Under the pieces are notes generated by a model. It was given only the letters and a program-made list of their open reading frames with translations, did no database searches and was not told the DNA's origin. This document shows, in pieces, positions 26,255-35,323 of a DNA stretch of 64,000 bases. This DNA is from an uncultured Actinomycetes bacterium (GTDB taxonomy: Bacteria > Actinomycetota > Acidimicrobiia > Acidimicrobiales > Acidimicrobilacustridaceae): assembly GCA_937876315.1 (NCBI GenBank), contig CALEHQ010000045.1, forward strand, positions 16,001 through 80,000, given 5' to 3'. The stretch's first letter is position 1; the number at the start of each line of letters is the position of its first letter. The translations under genes were made by a program, and so were the position numbers.

Positions 26255-27402
26255 CGAAGTCACCCAAGCTCTACTTCTCTGCATTCGTATTTTGTATTTG
26301 TCTTGCCGTTATCGCGGGCTGCGGATCATCGAGTTCTTCGCAAGTTGCACAAACCTCAACAATTTCAGGGTCAATCACCGGTGAACTTGTCGCCGACGTT
26401 GAATCCCCAACTGCATTCGCCACCAAGCCTGGCGATTCTCCGTCAATCATCTACGTCGCTTCACAGAATGGCGAGATCAGTCGCGTTGATCTCACCACCA
26501 ACGATGTTTCTGAGTTCGCCTCGTTCCGCGATCAAACGACGGGCACCGGCGAACGTGGATTGCTCGGCCTTGCGTTCTCACTCGATGGAAACGAGTTCTA
26601 CGCGCACTTCACTGACCTCAATGGCAACACCAACATCGTCGCCGTTGAAATTAAAGACGGTGTCCCCGATCTCACAACAACGCGAACGTTGCTGTTTGTT
26701 GAGCAGCCCTACTCGAATCACAATGGCGGACAGTTGCTCGTCGACGACGCAGGCAATCTGCTGATCGGTCTCGGTGATGGCGGCGCAAGCGGAGATCCGC
26801 TTGGGCACGGCCAGAACCCGTCAAGCCTCCTCGGAAAGATTCTTCGCATCACTCCGACTCCCCCGGGTTCGACGGCGCCCTATCTCATCCCCTCCGACAA
26901 CCCTTTCGTCCAGTCTGATTCCGTGGAGCCGGAAATCGCATTCCTTGGTCTGCGCAACCCGTGGAGATTCTCTCTTGATCGAGACACCGGAGATTTCTGG
27001 ATCGCCGACGTCGGTCAGAACTCGAAGGAAGAAATCAACAGAGTTTCAGGGAGCGAATTGGGAGCGAACTTTGGATGGAATATCAAAGAGGGATCCGAAG
27101 ACTTTCAGGGCTCCACGGTCTCCACACTCACAGGCCCAGTCCACGAATGGGACAACCTGGGCGGCTCTTCTGCCATCGGTGGTTTTGTCTACCGAGGCTC
27201 TGCCATCAAGGAACTGCAGGGCAAGTACCTCTTCGCCGACTTCGCCGAATCAGGCATCTTTCTCTTCGATCCGACCTCAAGACAGACCACATTTGTGGAC
27301 CTGCCGATCAGCAAAATCGTGGGATTCGGGGAGGACGCAAACGGGGAGATATTCCTTCTATCGCTGACTTCAGGAGTCTTCGCCCTCCTGCCGGCCCGTT
27401 AG
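26251..27402 (+). CDS. PQQ-dependent sugar dehydrogenase-like lipoprotein
   Basis: The protein of about 383 residues has a lipoprotein signal (VIAGC, Cys24) and a six-bladed beta-propeller of the glucose/sorbosone dehydrogenase family. Segments ERGLLGLAFSLDG, YSNHNGGQLLVDDAGNLLIG, GDGGASGDP and LGLRNPWRFSLDR-like match the catalytic His-Asn and calcium/PQQ loops. It probably oxidises sugars outside the membrane with PQQ, if PQQ is available. TTG at 26251 gives a clean signal peptide; an ATG at 26200 and longer open frame would add an unlikely N-terminus. Confidence 0.85.
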   Translation: MTKSPKLYFSAFVFCICLAVIAGCGSSSSSQVAQTSTISGSITGELVADVESPTAFATKPGDSPSIIYVASQNGEISRVDLTTNDVSEFASFRDQTTGTGERGLLGLAFSLDGNEFYAHFTDLNGNTNIVAVEIKDGVPDLTTTRTLLFVEQPYSNHNGGQLLVDDAGNLLIGLGDGGASGDPLGHGQNPSSLLGKILRITPTPPGSTAPYLIPSDNPFVQSDSVEPEIAFLGLRNPWRFSLDRDTGDFWIADVGQNSKEEINRVSGSELGANFGWNIKEGSEDFQGSTVSTLTGPVHEWDNLGGSSAIGGFVYRGSAIKELQGKYLFADFAESGIFLFDPTSRQTTFVDLPISKIVGFGEDANGEIFLLSLTSGVFALLPAR

Positions 27403-27448
27403 AGCCCTCGGCGTGGAAGGATAAGAAAATGAGAACGACGGAGGCACG

Positions 27449-27643
27449 ATGAGGATCCATCTCGATACTGAGAAATGTCAGGGACACGGCCGCTGCTACA
27501 GCCTCGCCCCCGACCTCTTCGACTGTGACGATCTTGGCACTGCCGTCGTCGTTGTTACTGGCGAACTCAGCGATGAACAACTGGCGAAGGCGAATCTTGC
27601 GGCGGGCAACTGCCCCGAGTTCGCGATCAGGATTGGCGACTGA
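27449..27643 (+). CDS. Small P450-associated ferredoxin with CxxHxxC motif
   Basis: The 64-residue ferredoxin has Cys10-x2-His13-x2-Cys16 and a distal Cys55-Pro, so the second ligand of the usual CxxCxxC is histidine. This variant is known from mycobacterial ferredoxins that sit beside P450 genes and hold a [3Fe-4S] cluster (or a His-ligated [4Fe-4S]). It should pass electrons to the P450 encoded two bases downstream. Confidence 0.9.
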   Translation: MRIHLDTEKCQGHGRCYSLAPDLFDCDDLGTAVVVVTGELSDEQLAKANLAAGNCPEFAIRIGD

Positions 27644-27645
27644 AC

Positions 27646-28857
27646 ATGATCAACCCTCCTGTAGAAGATTTCGCAACTGACTTCGACCACACCGACGAAG
27701 CTTGGGTTGCCGATCCGTATCCGATCATGGACGACCTTCGCGAACGTTGCCCTGTTGCCCATAGCGACCGTTACGGCGGCCTCTGGGCACCCATGACCTA
27801 CGACGCCGTTGCTGCGATCGCAAACGACACGGAACATTTCACTTCGCGCACCGTTGTCATTAATAACGGCCGACCAGGCGACGACGCCCTGCCTGCGCCG
27901 ATCGGCGTTGCGCCGCCCATCTCCTCCGACCCACCGTTCCACGAAATCGCTCGTCGACTCCTGCTTCCGGCATTCGCCCCACGACCAATTGCAGCACTCG
28001 AACCTTTCACACGAGAGCTCTGCAACCAGTTGCTCGATGAAATGGGCGATGCCGACCTCGTCGATGCAAGTGTCCAGTACGCCGAGCACATCCCGGTTGG
28101 TCTCATTGCGAAGCTCTGCGGACTTCCGGCTGAAGATGGTGAGCAATTCCGCGAATTCGTTCGTATTGTCCTCGAAGGTGTCGACCTCCCCACCGAGGAG
28201 CGAATTGCAGCGTTCCAACCCGTCGAGGATTACATCGTCCCGGCAATTGTCGAACGGCGCGAAAACCCCGACGACGGACTCATCAGTTATCTGCTCGACG
28301 CCGAGATCATGGGCGAAAAGCTTTCCGACGAACACGTCTTTGGTTCGATCCTTCTGTTGATCGTGGCCGGAATCGACACAACATGGTCGGCCATCGGTTC
28401 TTCGATCTGGCATCTCGCCAACAACCCCGATGATCTCGAACGTCTCGTCGCCCATCCCGAGCTGCTGCCTTCAGCAGTTGAAGAATTTCTTCGGGCCTAC
28501 GCGCCGGTCTCTATGGCTCGTCTTGTCAAGGATGACTTCGAGTTCCAGGGTTGCCCCATGAAGAAAGACGACTGGATCTTCCTAAGCTTCCCGGCGGCAA
28601 ACCGCGATCCGAAAGCCTTCGATAATGCCGACGAGGTGCTGATTGATCGCGAGATCAATCGGCACAGCGCTTTTGGTCTCGGCATTCACCGCTGCCTCGG
28701 TTCAAACCTCGCCCGCCTAGAGATGACAGTCGCTCTCGAGGAATGGCTGAAGCGCTACACGAAGTTTGAACTCAATGCTTCGGAGCCGACCACATTCTCG
28801 CAAGGTCAGGTTCGCGGTCCTCGCCAATTGCCGCTGCGCATCCTCGAACGCAAGTAG
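27646..28857 (+). CDS. Cytochrome P450 (CYP), ferredoxin-partnered
   Basis: The 403-residue P450 has the oxygen-binding helix VAGIDTT, the ExxR in EEFLR, and the heme loop FGLGIHRCLGSNLAR with Cys350 as the thiolate ligand. Residues 1-40 (DEAWVADPYPIMDDLRE) are usual for class I bacterial P450s. It hydroxylates an unknown hydrophobic substrate using the ferredoxin at 27449. No ferredoxin reductase is adjacent. Confidence 0.93.
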   Translation: MINPPVEDFATDFDHTDEAWVADPYPIMDDLRERCPVAHSDRYGGLWAPMTYDAVAAIANDTEHFTSRTVVINNGRPGDDALPAPIGVAPPISSDPPFHEIARRLLLPAFAPRPIAALEPFTRELCNQLLDEMGDADLVDASVQYAEHIPVGLIAKLCGLPAEDGEQFREFVRIVLEGVDLPTEERIAAFQPVEDYIVPAIVERRENPDDGLISYLLDAEIMGEKLSDEHVFGSILLLIVAGIDTTWSAIGSSIWHLANNPDDLERLVAHPELLPSAVEEFLRAYAPVSMARLVKDDFEFQGCPMKKDDWIFLSFPAANRDPKAFDNADEVLIDREINRHSAFGLGIHRCLGSNLARLEMTVALEEWLKRYTKFELNASEPTTFSQGQVRGPRQLPLRILERK

Positions 28858-28888
28858 CGATTCGTCACCCTGTCGGCTTGGTCACCTC

Positions 28889-29293
28889 TCACCGGAAGAC
28901 CGAGTCAATGTGTTGCTCAAACACGTCGGCATTGACCGAGCCATTGCGATGGGCATCCCGAAGAGCGAGTGTTGCGGAAATCACCATTCGGGCCTCTTCC
29001 AACGCGACTTTCCCGTCAAGAACGCCCTGAGAGAGCGTGCACTCAAACTGCGCGCACGCTGACGGCCTGTGCAGCGAGTGAATCGTGCAGACACCATCGC
29101 AAACGGCGGGACATGGAAGTTCGAATACCGGCGGATCAGCGGCGGCGATGATCTGCACGCCAAGTCCCTGGAGCGGCGCACCTAGATCGCTTTCATCTCG
29201 GACCGCAAGGTGTGTGACGACCGTCCCGTCGCAGCAAAGTCCACAACCGATGCAGATGGACTGTTCGTCGGAACCAGAAGCGAGTCCCCTCAT
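28889..29293 (-). CDS. YkgJ-family cysteine-cluster protein
   Basis: The 134-residue protein has CIGCGLCC (Cys14, 17, 20, 21) and a second set at Cys61, 65, 69, 80 and 85. This is the YkgJ / Fe-S or zinc-binding cysteine-cluster family, whose function is mostly unknown. It is convergent with the P450 gene and 20 bases downstream of the SDR at 29314. Confidence 0.85.
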   Translation of the reverse strand: MRGLASGSDEQSICIGCGLCCDGTVVTHLAVRDESDLGAPLQGLGVQIIAAADPPVFELPCPAVCDGVCTIHSLHRPSACAQFECTLSQGVLDGKVALEEARMVISATLALRDAHRNGSVNADVFEQHIDSVFR

Positions 29294-29313
29294 CGTGTAT
29301 CCACTTTGACCCT

Positions 29314-30036
29314 TCAGAGTTTCGGGGTGCTGGCCATTTGACCGCCGTCAATGGTGAGGTCGAGGCCACTTACCCACGCGGAATCATCACTCGCAAGGAA
29401 GAGCGCTGCGCTAGCGATGTCCATCGGTTCACCGATGCGCCCGAGTGGAAGCCCAGAGGCCAACCGCTCTTCGAAGTCATCAACGATGTACGACACCATC
29501 GGTGTGCGAATTACACCAGGAAGAATGGCGTTGACCCGAATGCCTAGTGGGCCCAGGTCCAACGCTGCCGACTTGGTCAGTCCCCTCAATGCGAACTTCG
29601 AGGTCGTGTAGGCCGATGTATTCGCATTTGCCGCTAGTCCATTTAGCGAAGACACGTTGATGATGGAACTTCCACGGGGCATATGCGGAACAACAGCTTG
29701 TATCCCGAGTAGCGGGCCAATGAGGTTGATATCCAATACCCGCTGGAAATCGGCAAGCGGCATCTCATGCACCGGGGCCACCGCACGCACACCGGCATTA
29801 TTCAGCAGGACGTCAATACGGCCGTGCTCACTTAGCGCCCCAGCGACCGCCGATGCCCAGCTTTCCGGCGAGGTCACATCGAGATGTAGTCCATCGTGTT
29901 CGAGGACGTCACCAGCAATGACATGAGCGCCCTCGTTGCGGAAGAGTTCAACCTCGGCCAGCCCCTGGCCACGAGCACCACCCGTGATGATCACTACTTT
30001 TCCCTCAAGCCGACCAGTCACTTGCCCCCCATTCAT
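29314..30036 (-). CDS. Short-chain dehydrogenase/reductase
   Basis: The 240-residue SDR shows TGGARGQG (18-25, cofactor), NNAG (79-82) and Ser129/130, Tyr143, Lys147 as the catalytic set (YTTSK). The Asp43 after the second strand (IAGDV) favours NAD over NADP. Proteins of this kind oxidise steroid or terpenoid alcohols as well as many others. It is transcribed with the YkgJ-like gene. Confidence 0.9.
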   Translation of the reverse strand: MNGGQVTGRLEGKVVIITGGARGQGLAEVELFRNEGAHVIAGDVLEHDGLHLDVTSPESWASAVAGALSEHGRIDVLLNNAGVRAVAPVHEMPLADFQRVLDINLIGPLLGIQAVVPHMPRGSSIINVSSLNGLAANANTSAYTTSKFALRGLTKSAALDLGPLGIRVNAILPGVIRTPMVSYIVDDFEERLASGLPLGRIGEPMDIASAALFLASDDSAWVSGLDLTIDGGQMASTPKL

Positions 30037-30317
30037 TGCGTCGCCATAACGCTACTTCGCAGAAATCTGAGCAAGACAGACAGCAAGCACGCGGACAGTT
30101 ACGCGGCGGAACGGCCGTCGAGAGGACCCGAACCAAAATCAGTGAAGGATCCATGCCTATGGAACTGCTAGGTACCGCCGATCCAGCGATGAGCGGGCTG
30201 AACCAATGAAGGCTGGGGGATCAACATTTGAGACAATCCCGTCGCAGTAGATCCAAAACCTCTACGCTCGCCACTGAGAGATATTCGATGTCACCACTAA
30301 CCAAAGGGGGAGATCCA

Positions 30318-30677
30318 ATGCGTCCTGTTGGAAAAATCCGCAATCCAGTCGTTGTCGTTTTGCTGACCATCATCACTCTTGGCATCTACTGCCTCTACTG
30401 GCATTACGAAATGTTCAAGGAAACGAACGAATTCGATAAAGAAGGCGTCACAGGCGTAGTTGGGCTTTTGCTCACAATCGTCTGCGGCATTGTCACGATT
30501 TTCTTACTTCCATGGCAGGTAGGCGAAACGCGCAAGCGCGCAGGACTCACCGAGGGCGTGAACGCAATTTACGGTCTCTGGATCCTTATCCCGATCGTCG
30601 GTGGGATCATCTGGATCGTCCTTGTACAGAAGGCCGCCAACGAGCTTTGGGAATCAGAAGGCGCTGTCGCTGCCTGA
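30318..30677 (+). CDS. DUF4234 small membrane protein
   Basis: The 119-residue membrane protein has three hydrophobic segments and the DUF4234 signature TLGIYCLYWHYEMFKETNEF (about 20-39). Function is unknown. The ATG at 30318 follows AAGGGGGAG, a strong ribosome binding site; the frame is open to 30228. A tight terminator follows at 30696. Confidence 0.85.
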   Translation: MRPVGKIRNPVVVVLLTIITLGIYCLYWHYEMFKETNEFDKEGVTGVVGLLLTIVCGIVTIFLLPWQVGETRKRAGLTEGVNAIYGLWILIPIVGGIIWIVLVQKAANELWESEGAVAA

Positions 30678-30695
30678 TTCACCAAACGTAGTCGT

Positions 30696-30725
30696 ACAAA
30701 CGCCCCGGTTCGCCGGGGCGTTTGT
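30696..30725. terminator. Intrinsic terminator
   Basis: A perfect 13-bp stem ACAAACGCCCCGG / CCGGGGCGTTTGT with a TTCG loop lies between the converging DUF4234 and DUF2752 genes and can act in both directions. Confidence 0.9.
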
Positions 30726-30747
30726 CGTTTTCAGCTACGAACTCAAC

Positions 30748-31194
30748 TCACGCGAAAGTCGGGTTGAACGCAATGTTCCAGACCCACGAAACGGCAACTA
30801 CTGCAACAACCGCCGCAACGGGCAATCGAATGACAGAAACTGCTCGAGTTTTCGGGATCGCCCAAAGAGCGAGGATGATCAATCCGCACAGAAACGCAAC
30901 AAGCCCGAAAGGCTGATACTGCAACGATGAAGACAGGTCGAAACGCAGAACAGACCGTGCAGATCGGGTCATTCCGCATAACGGACACGGAACTCCCGTG
31001 ATCGTTAACAGCGGACACGGCGGAATCGGTGAAAACGGTAGAACGAGTCCAACTGCCGCAAGCCCAAGGCATCCAACAACGAGCCACCGCAATGGTCCGA
31101 GAGGCACCGCCATCGTTGCAGCCAGACGCGATCGCTTTGACGCACAGTCCGAGGAATGCACATGTTCAGCAGAGTGGGAATGCTCCGCTGACAT
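30748..31194 (-). CDS. DUF2752 membrane protein
   Basis: This 148-residue protein has a His-rich N-terminus (HSHSAEHVHSSD), then DUF2752: CPLLTITGVPCPLCGMTRSA (60-79) with Cys60, Cys70 and Cys73, and three or four membrane segments. The function of the family is unknown. ATG at 31194 has GGAG six bases upstream and was chosen over the adjoining ATG at 31197. It lies 13 bases after the Ddn-like gene and is probably in its operon. The N-terminal His cluster may bind metal. Confidence 0.8.
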   Translation of the reverse strand: MSAEHSHSAEHVHSSDCASKRSRLAATMAVPLGPLRWLVVGCLGLAAVGLVLPFSPIPPCPLLTITGVPCPLCGMTRSARSVLRFDLSSSLQYQPFGLVAFLCGLIILALWAIPKTRAVSVIRLPVAAVVAVVAVSWVWNIAFNPTFA

Positions 31195-31207
31195 CATCAA
31201 CTCCGGT

Positions 31208-31633
31208 TCAGGCCTTCTCACAGATGACCAGCGGAATGTCGCGCTCAGTCCCTGCTTGGTAATCGTCATAGGCCGGCCATGCCGCCGTTGCGATTGACCA
31301 GTACTTCGACTTTTCCTCAGCCGTCGCGACTCGGGCGACAAGCTTGTGAACGTCGGCTCGGTCCTGCACCGTTACCGACGGATTCGCGACCATGTTGTGA
31401 AACCACTGGGGGTTATTCGGGGCGCCACCCATAGATGCAACACAGAAATAGCGTTCGCCGTCGGTCACCCGGATCAAAGGCGTACGACGTTCTTTGCCGG
31501 ACTTTGCCCCAGTCGTGGTGAGGATGATGACTTCCCCACCCTCCCAAAGGAATCCATCTTCACCATTGGTGGCGATGTAACGCTCGACGTGGTCTGCAAC
31601 TGGTTCCCAGGGGCTTGGTTCGTACTCAGTCAT
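31208..31633 (-). CDS. Deazaflavin (F420)-dependent nitroreductase family protein (Ddn-like)
   Basis: The 141-residue protein has the Ddn-like split beta-barrel pattern: VIILTTTGAKSGKERRTPLI (about 35-54), VASMGGAPNNPQWFHNMVANP (about 65-85) and VTVQD. This family binds F420 and reduces quinones or nitro compounds. Together with the LLM enzyme at 4591 it indicates that the host makes F420. Confidence 0.9.
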   Translation of the reverse strand: MTEYEPSPWEPVADHVERYIATNGEDGFLWEGGEVIILTTTGAKSGKERRTPLIRVTDGERYFCVASMGGAPNNPQWFHNMVANPSVTVQDRADVHKLVARVATAEEKSKYWSIATAAWPAYDDYQAGTERDIPLVICEKA

Positions 31634-31715
31634 GGCGCTCAGGCTACTGCTCTCCCCATGGCGCTGATGACGGGATCCCCGTTGCAGTCAATGTCTCGGA
31701 ATAGCGTTGGCACTC

Positions 31716-32066
31716 ATGGGTAGTGCAGCAGTTTTCTTCTCAGTCGTCACTGGCCTCGTCATGATCGCGAGCGGTGCCTACGACTTCACCATGCCCCAGA
31801 AGGTCCTCATCCGTGTCGACCGTCTCGGCCACCGACCCAACTTCGTTCGTACGCTGGGCCTCCTGAAGATTCTCGGCGGCTTCGGGCTTCTTGTCGGATT
31901 GGTCTTCGGTGTAATCGGCGTTTTGTCAGCACTTGGATTAGTTGCCTATTTCATCCTTGCCATTCGCGCCCACTCCAAAATCGGCGACTCCGGCGCAGAA
32001 ACTCTTCCAGCTGCAGCAATGTTCATTTTGAGTGCACTCGCACTCATCACGAACCTGTTCGCCTGA
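31716..32066 (+). CDS. DoxX-like family membrane protein
   Basis: The 116-residue protein has four hydrophobic helices and a DoxX-type pattern (TLGLLKILGGFGLLVGL about 45-61). Function is unknown. The start may be ATG at 31716 or TTG at 31707. A strong terminator follows at 32129-32158. Confidence 0.75.
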   Translation: MGSAAVFFSVVTGLVMIASGAYDFTMPQKVLIRVDRLGHRPNFVRTLGLLKILGGFGLLVGLVFGVIGVLSALGLVAYFILAIRAHSKIGDSGAETLPAAAMFILSALALITNLFA

Positions 32067-32128
32067 ACCTCCAGCAACATCAATCCCAGCGATTGAAGCT
32101 CTCACCCGACTAACGATTCCGAAAACGA

Positions 32129-32158
32129 AGAAGGCCCCGGGGAAACCCGGGGCCTTCT
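32129..32158. terminator. Intrinsic terminator
   Basis: A 13-bp stem AGAAGGCCCCGGG / CCCGGGGCCTTCT with loop GAAA lies between the converging DoxX-like and amidohydrolase genes. Confidence 0.88.
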
Positions 32159-32188
32159 CGCGTACTGGGTTCAATTGAACGAACCGAA

Positions 32189-33418
32189 TCAACCAGCCTT
32201 CGAAAGCTGTGCGGCCGAGCGCTCGAGCGCCTGGTTCGCACCGTCGGGAAGCGAGGTAAGTGGTTCGGCAATCTCAGCAACCGTGGGACCGTACTTATCA
32301 GCAAACGGCTGAAGTGCAGCAAGGTCGAAGTTGTAGAACTCGGCAGCATTACCAGCAAGGATTTGCTGGATCTGCGCGGGCTCAAGGTGACCGAGTACCT
32401 GACGGAGATGTTCACGCGTGAACGGATGCGTGCCCTCTTCGTGCGGGTAGTCGTTGCCCCACATCATCTTTTCGATACCAAGCACGTCCATGCCTGCTGC
32501 GATATCGGCCGGGGTCGGCTGGCTGATACCAACGAAGCAACTCTGAGCGAAGTACTCAGTTGCCGAACGAGGAGGAACGGTCTCGCCTTCGAAACGCATT
32601 TCGCCAACCTTGTTGCCGCGCATTCCGGCAAGGAGGCTGTCCATTGATTCAAGCAACGGCGGAATCCAGGCACAACCAGTTTCGGTAAGAGCGAACTTGA
32701 GCTTCGGGTGACGCTCAAACACGCCAGCAAGAACCATGTGCACCAGCGGACGCTGTGAGTAGTAGGGAATCTCGATGAAGTGAACGAGCGGCATTGCCGG
32801 CGCTGGGGAGTACTTGGGTCCACCAGTTCCGCTGTGAGCATTCACCGGGATGTTGTTCTCGGCACAAGCTGCCCATAGTTCGTCGTAGTCCGGGTGATAC
32901 AGCGGCTTGATCCAATCGGCAGTCGGCGGAACCGCACCGATAAGCACGCCACCACGAAGACCGTTCTCCTTGCACCAAATTGCATCGGCGATCGCGTCGT
33001 CAACGTCGTTCAGGAAAATCTGACCGATGCCGGCACGACGCTCTGGAGCGCGGCTGCAGTAGTCGGCCAACCAGCGATTGTGGGCCTGCACGCCTGCGTG
33101 ACGGTGTTCGTACTCGTCAGGGGTTGGCGGCTGAGCAAAGAGCACGAAGTTCGGGAAGAACGGAGGAACCGTGTTTGGGTAGATGACCTCGGCAATAACG
33201 CCGTCGGCGAACATGTCGCCATCACGGCGATCGTCGTCCCAGTTGCGGATACGAAGATCGGTGTCCTTGAGATCCTTGAACGGGTTCTTGTACTTCTCGC
33301 GCCATGCGTCGAAGTCATCGCGGTACTTGGGGTCAAGAAACTCGCGGTACTGAACGTGGCTTCCACCCGCATGGGTGTCGGCCGAAATGATGATGTAGTG
33401 ATCTTCCGGTCCGAGCAT
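32189..33418 (-). CDS. Amidohydrolase-2 family protein (ACMSD-like)
   Basis: The 409-residue TIM-barrel protein has a metal-site opening (ISADTHAGG), later VNAHSGTGGP and LALTETGCAWIPP-like segments and MMWGNDYPHEEG near the C-terminus, typical of amidohydrolase-2 / ACMSD proteins. Relatives are frequent in steroid and aromatic degradation clusters of actinomycetes, acting as decarboxylases or hydrolases. The substrate is not predictable. It lies downstream of an SDR on the same strand with a 138-base gap that holds a short GAACCCC/GGGGTTC hairpin. Confidence 0.85.
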   Translation of the reverse strand: MLGPEDHYIIISADTHAGGSHVQYREFLDPKYRDDFDAWREKYKNPFKDLKDTDLRIRNWDDDRRDGDMFADGVIAEVIYPNTVPPFFPNFVLFAQPPTPDEYEHRHAGVQAHNRWLADYCSRAPERRAGIGQIFLNDVDDAIADAIWCKENGLRGGVLIGAVPPTADWIKPLYHPDYDELWAACAENNIPVNAHSGTGGPKYSPAPAMPLVHFIEIPYYSQRPLVHMVLAGVFERHPKLKFALTETGCAWIPPLLESMDSLLAGMRGNKVGEMRFEGETVPPRSATEYFAQSCFVGISQPTPADIAAGMDVLGIEKMMWGNDYPHEEGTHPFTREHLRQVLGHLEPAQIQQILAGNAAEFYNFDLAALQPFADKYGPTVAEIAEPLTSLPDGANQALERSAAQLSKAG

Positions 33419-33556
33419 GGTGTCTCCTGTGGTGAATAGGCCCTTTGTGGGCGCATGACGAACCCCGAGGGGTTCAATGTGTTGACTGAATCATAGGTGA
33501 CACAAGAGGTCCCATGTGAGATCGGGGGCAGATCAATTTTCCGATCGTCCAAAGCC

Positions 33557-34414
33557 TCAGAGACCCTTGGGACGATTGGTGAATCGCTCTTCGGCCGGCG
33601 AATAGAACCAGCCGGCCCCCGCCTTGGTTCCGCCATCAACCGGGATGTTGTGTCCTGTCACATATGCCGAAAGGTCCGAGGCGAGAAACAGGGCGACCCG
33701 AGCTTGGTCCTCTGGCCAACCCAACCGCCCGACCGGCGCCCATGCCTCCCAGAGATGCTCTGAGCCAACCGAGGTCGAGATGTAATCGACCTGTGGGGTT
33801 TGGGTGAGATCAGGTCCAATCCCGTTGACCCGGATTCCATTGCGACCCATCGAGAGCGCCAGGTCGGTACTGAACTTCGCACTGGCAGCCTTCATTGCCC
33901 CGTAGATGGGGTCACCGGGATAACCGCGCATTCCTTCCACCGAATGAATATTGACGATTGATCCCCCGCCGCCGGAGATCATCGATTCGATGAAGCATTT
34001 CGTCGATGCGACCATGGCGAAGAAGTTGATGTCGTACATCGCTTTCCATGAATCTGGCGATGACTTACGGAACCGTTCGAGCGGCCGGTAATCGCCAACG
34101 TTGTTCACGAGAACCTGCACATGAGGGTGATCAGAAAGGATCGTCGCAGCTACCCCTTGCAACTGTTCCCAGTCGCGACAATCGGCAACATGCGCTCGTG
34201 CAATTCCGCCAGCAGCGTTGATGTCAGAAACAGCCTCGTTCGCAACCGAAGGATCGATATCGATAATTTCGACGATCGCTCCATGCTGGGCGAACAGTCG
34301 AGAGATCGAACCACCAATACCGGTGCCGCCGCCTGTGACAACGGCGACCCGGCCTTCTAGAAGTCGATTCCAATCCCCGATGGGAGTGGGCTGCGGGTAG
34401 TTGAACTCTGTCAT
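33557..34414 (-). CDS. Short-chain dehydrogenase/reductase
   Basis: The 285-residue SDR shows TGGGTGIGGS (27-36), NNVG (104-107), and catalytic Ser158, Tyr171 and Lys175 (YGAMK). Asp52/Asp54 after the second strand favour NAD. The C-terminal extension (GAGWFYSPAEERFTNRP) is longer than the usual SDR end. The open frame runs upstream to 34936, but the extra part is antisense to the gene at 34490 and was dropped. It is divergent from that gene. Confidence 0.9.
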   Translation of the reverse strand: MTEFNYPQPTPIGDWNRLLEGRVAVVTGGGTGIGGSISRLFAQHGAIVEIIDIDPSVANEAVSDINAAGGIARAHVADCRDWEQLQGVAATILSDHPHVQVLVNNVGDYRPLERFRKSSPDSWKAMYDINFFAMVASTKCFIESMISGGGGSIVNIHSVEGMRGYPGDPIYGAMKAASAKFSTDLALSMGRNGIRVNGIGPDLTQTPQVDYISTSVGSEHLWEAWAPVGRLGWPEDQARVALFLASDLSAYVTGHNIPVDGGTKAGAGWFYSPAEERFTNRPKGL

Positions 34415-34489
34415 GGGCGAATCCTGCCATGAACAGACAACTCTTGCTTCAACAGCACACCGGGCTGCTGCGTCGGGCAGGATGACAGC

Positions 34490-35323
34490 GTGCGCGTGAT
34501 GACATGGAACCTTCAAGGTCGAGTCGGTCAATGGGAGGCGCGACATCACGCGATTGAAAAGGTTTTGCATGATGCACAACCTGATGTCGTCATGCTTCAA
34601 GAATCTTGGGTTGCACCCGATGGAAAGGCCCAAGCGCACGTGCTTGCAGAGCGACTCGGCTTGTTCGCAGTGACCGCATTCGAACTTGCTGGATTCGATC
34701 GCTACCCACAAGCGCCCTACTGGGTCGTCAATGCCATCTTGACCCGATGGCCAAGTCAGATTCTCCGGGCCGTCCCCCTTAACGACGAGAACGGCGTTTC
34801 CACCTGGCGTCACGTACTCATCGCTTCTGTCGCTAGGCCCGACGAAGACGGTGGACCCTTTGTTGCCGCTGGCACGCATCTTGAGCATGGTCTCGATCGC
34901 ACGCTCACAAGGTCTGCCCAAATGGCGCACCTTCACGCAGAAGTTTCAAATGCGATCAGCCCGAGTGGGGCATGGCGAGACGAACTGCCCGCCCTCGTCG
35001 CCGGCGACTTCAACGCTGTTCCGTGGTCAGATGAGATCCGTCAAGCCACTGGGGCATCGACTCCTTTCGTTCCCGGCTTTGTTCTGGTCGACGCGTGGGA
35101 CGCGTGCGGAAACGTAAGTCGGGGTGATACTTGGTCATCGGCCAACCTGCTTGTGCCTCGTCGAGCTGTTCACCCAAACCGCCGTCTTGACTACATCACA
35201 ACAACATTTCCACGCAGACGGAATTGTGGATCTTTCCAATCCTGTGAACTCATAGGTCTCACACCAGTCGGCGGTATTCAACCCTCTGACCACTACGCAG
35301 TGCTTGCTGAGGTGACGTTATGA
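34490..35323 (+). CDS. Endonuclease/exonuclease/phosphatase family protein
   Basis: The 277-residue protein has the EEP fold marks: MTWNLQG at the start, VVMLQESW (metal Glu), GTHLEHG, VAGDFNAVPWS and GIQPSDHYAVLAEV at the end (Asp-His pair). Substrates of this family run from DNA to phosphoinositides and sphingomyelin. No signal peptide is seen. The stop overlaps the next gene by four bases (ATGA). Confidence 0.87.
   Translation: MRVMTWNLQGRVGQWEARHHAIEKVLHDAQPDVVMLQESWVAPDGKAQAHVLAERLGLFAVTAFELAGFDRYPQAPYWVVNAILTRWPSQILRAVPLNDENGVSTWRHVLIASVARPDEDGGPFVAAGTHLEHGLDRTLTRSAQMAHLHAEVSNAISPSGAWRDELPALVAGDFNAVPWSDEIRQATGASTPFVPGFVLVDAWDACGNVSRGDTWSSANLLVPRRAVHPNRRLDYITTTFPRRRNCGSFQSCELIGLTPVGGIQPSDHYAVLAEVTL

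Noticed and set aside
25640..26300. tmRNA as an integration site for a mobile element
   Set aside because: No integrase, direct repeat of the tmRNA 3' end or foreign gene set follows; the next gene is an ordinary lipoprotein.
33460..33475. GAACCCC/GGGGTTC hairpin as a terminator upstream of the amidohydrolase
   Set aside because: The stem is short with a 2-base loop and no T tract on either strand.
34415..34936. 174-residue N-terminal extension of the SDR ending at 33557
   Set aside because: It is antisense to the EEP-family gene at 34490 and lacks any SDR similarity; the SDR fold begins after the ATG at 34414.
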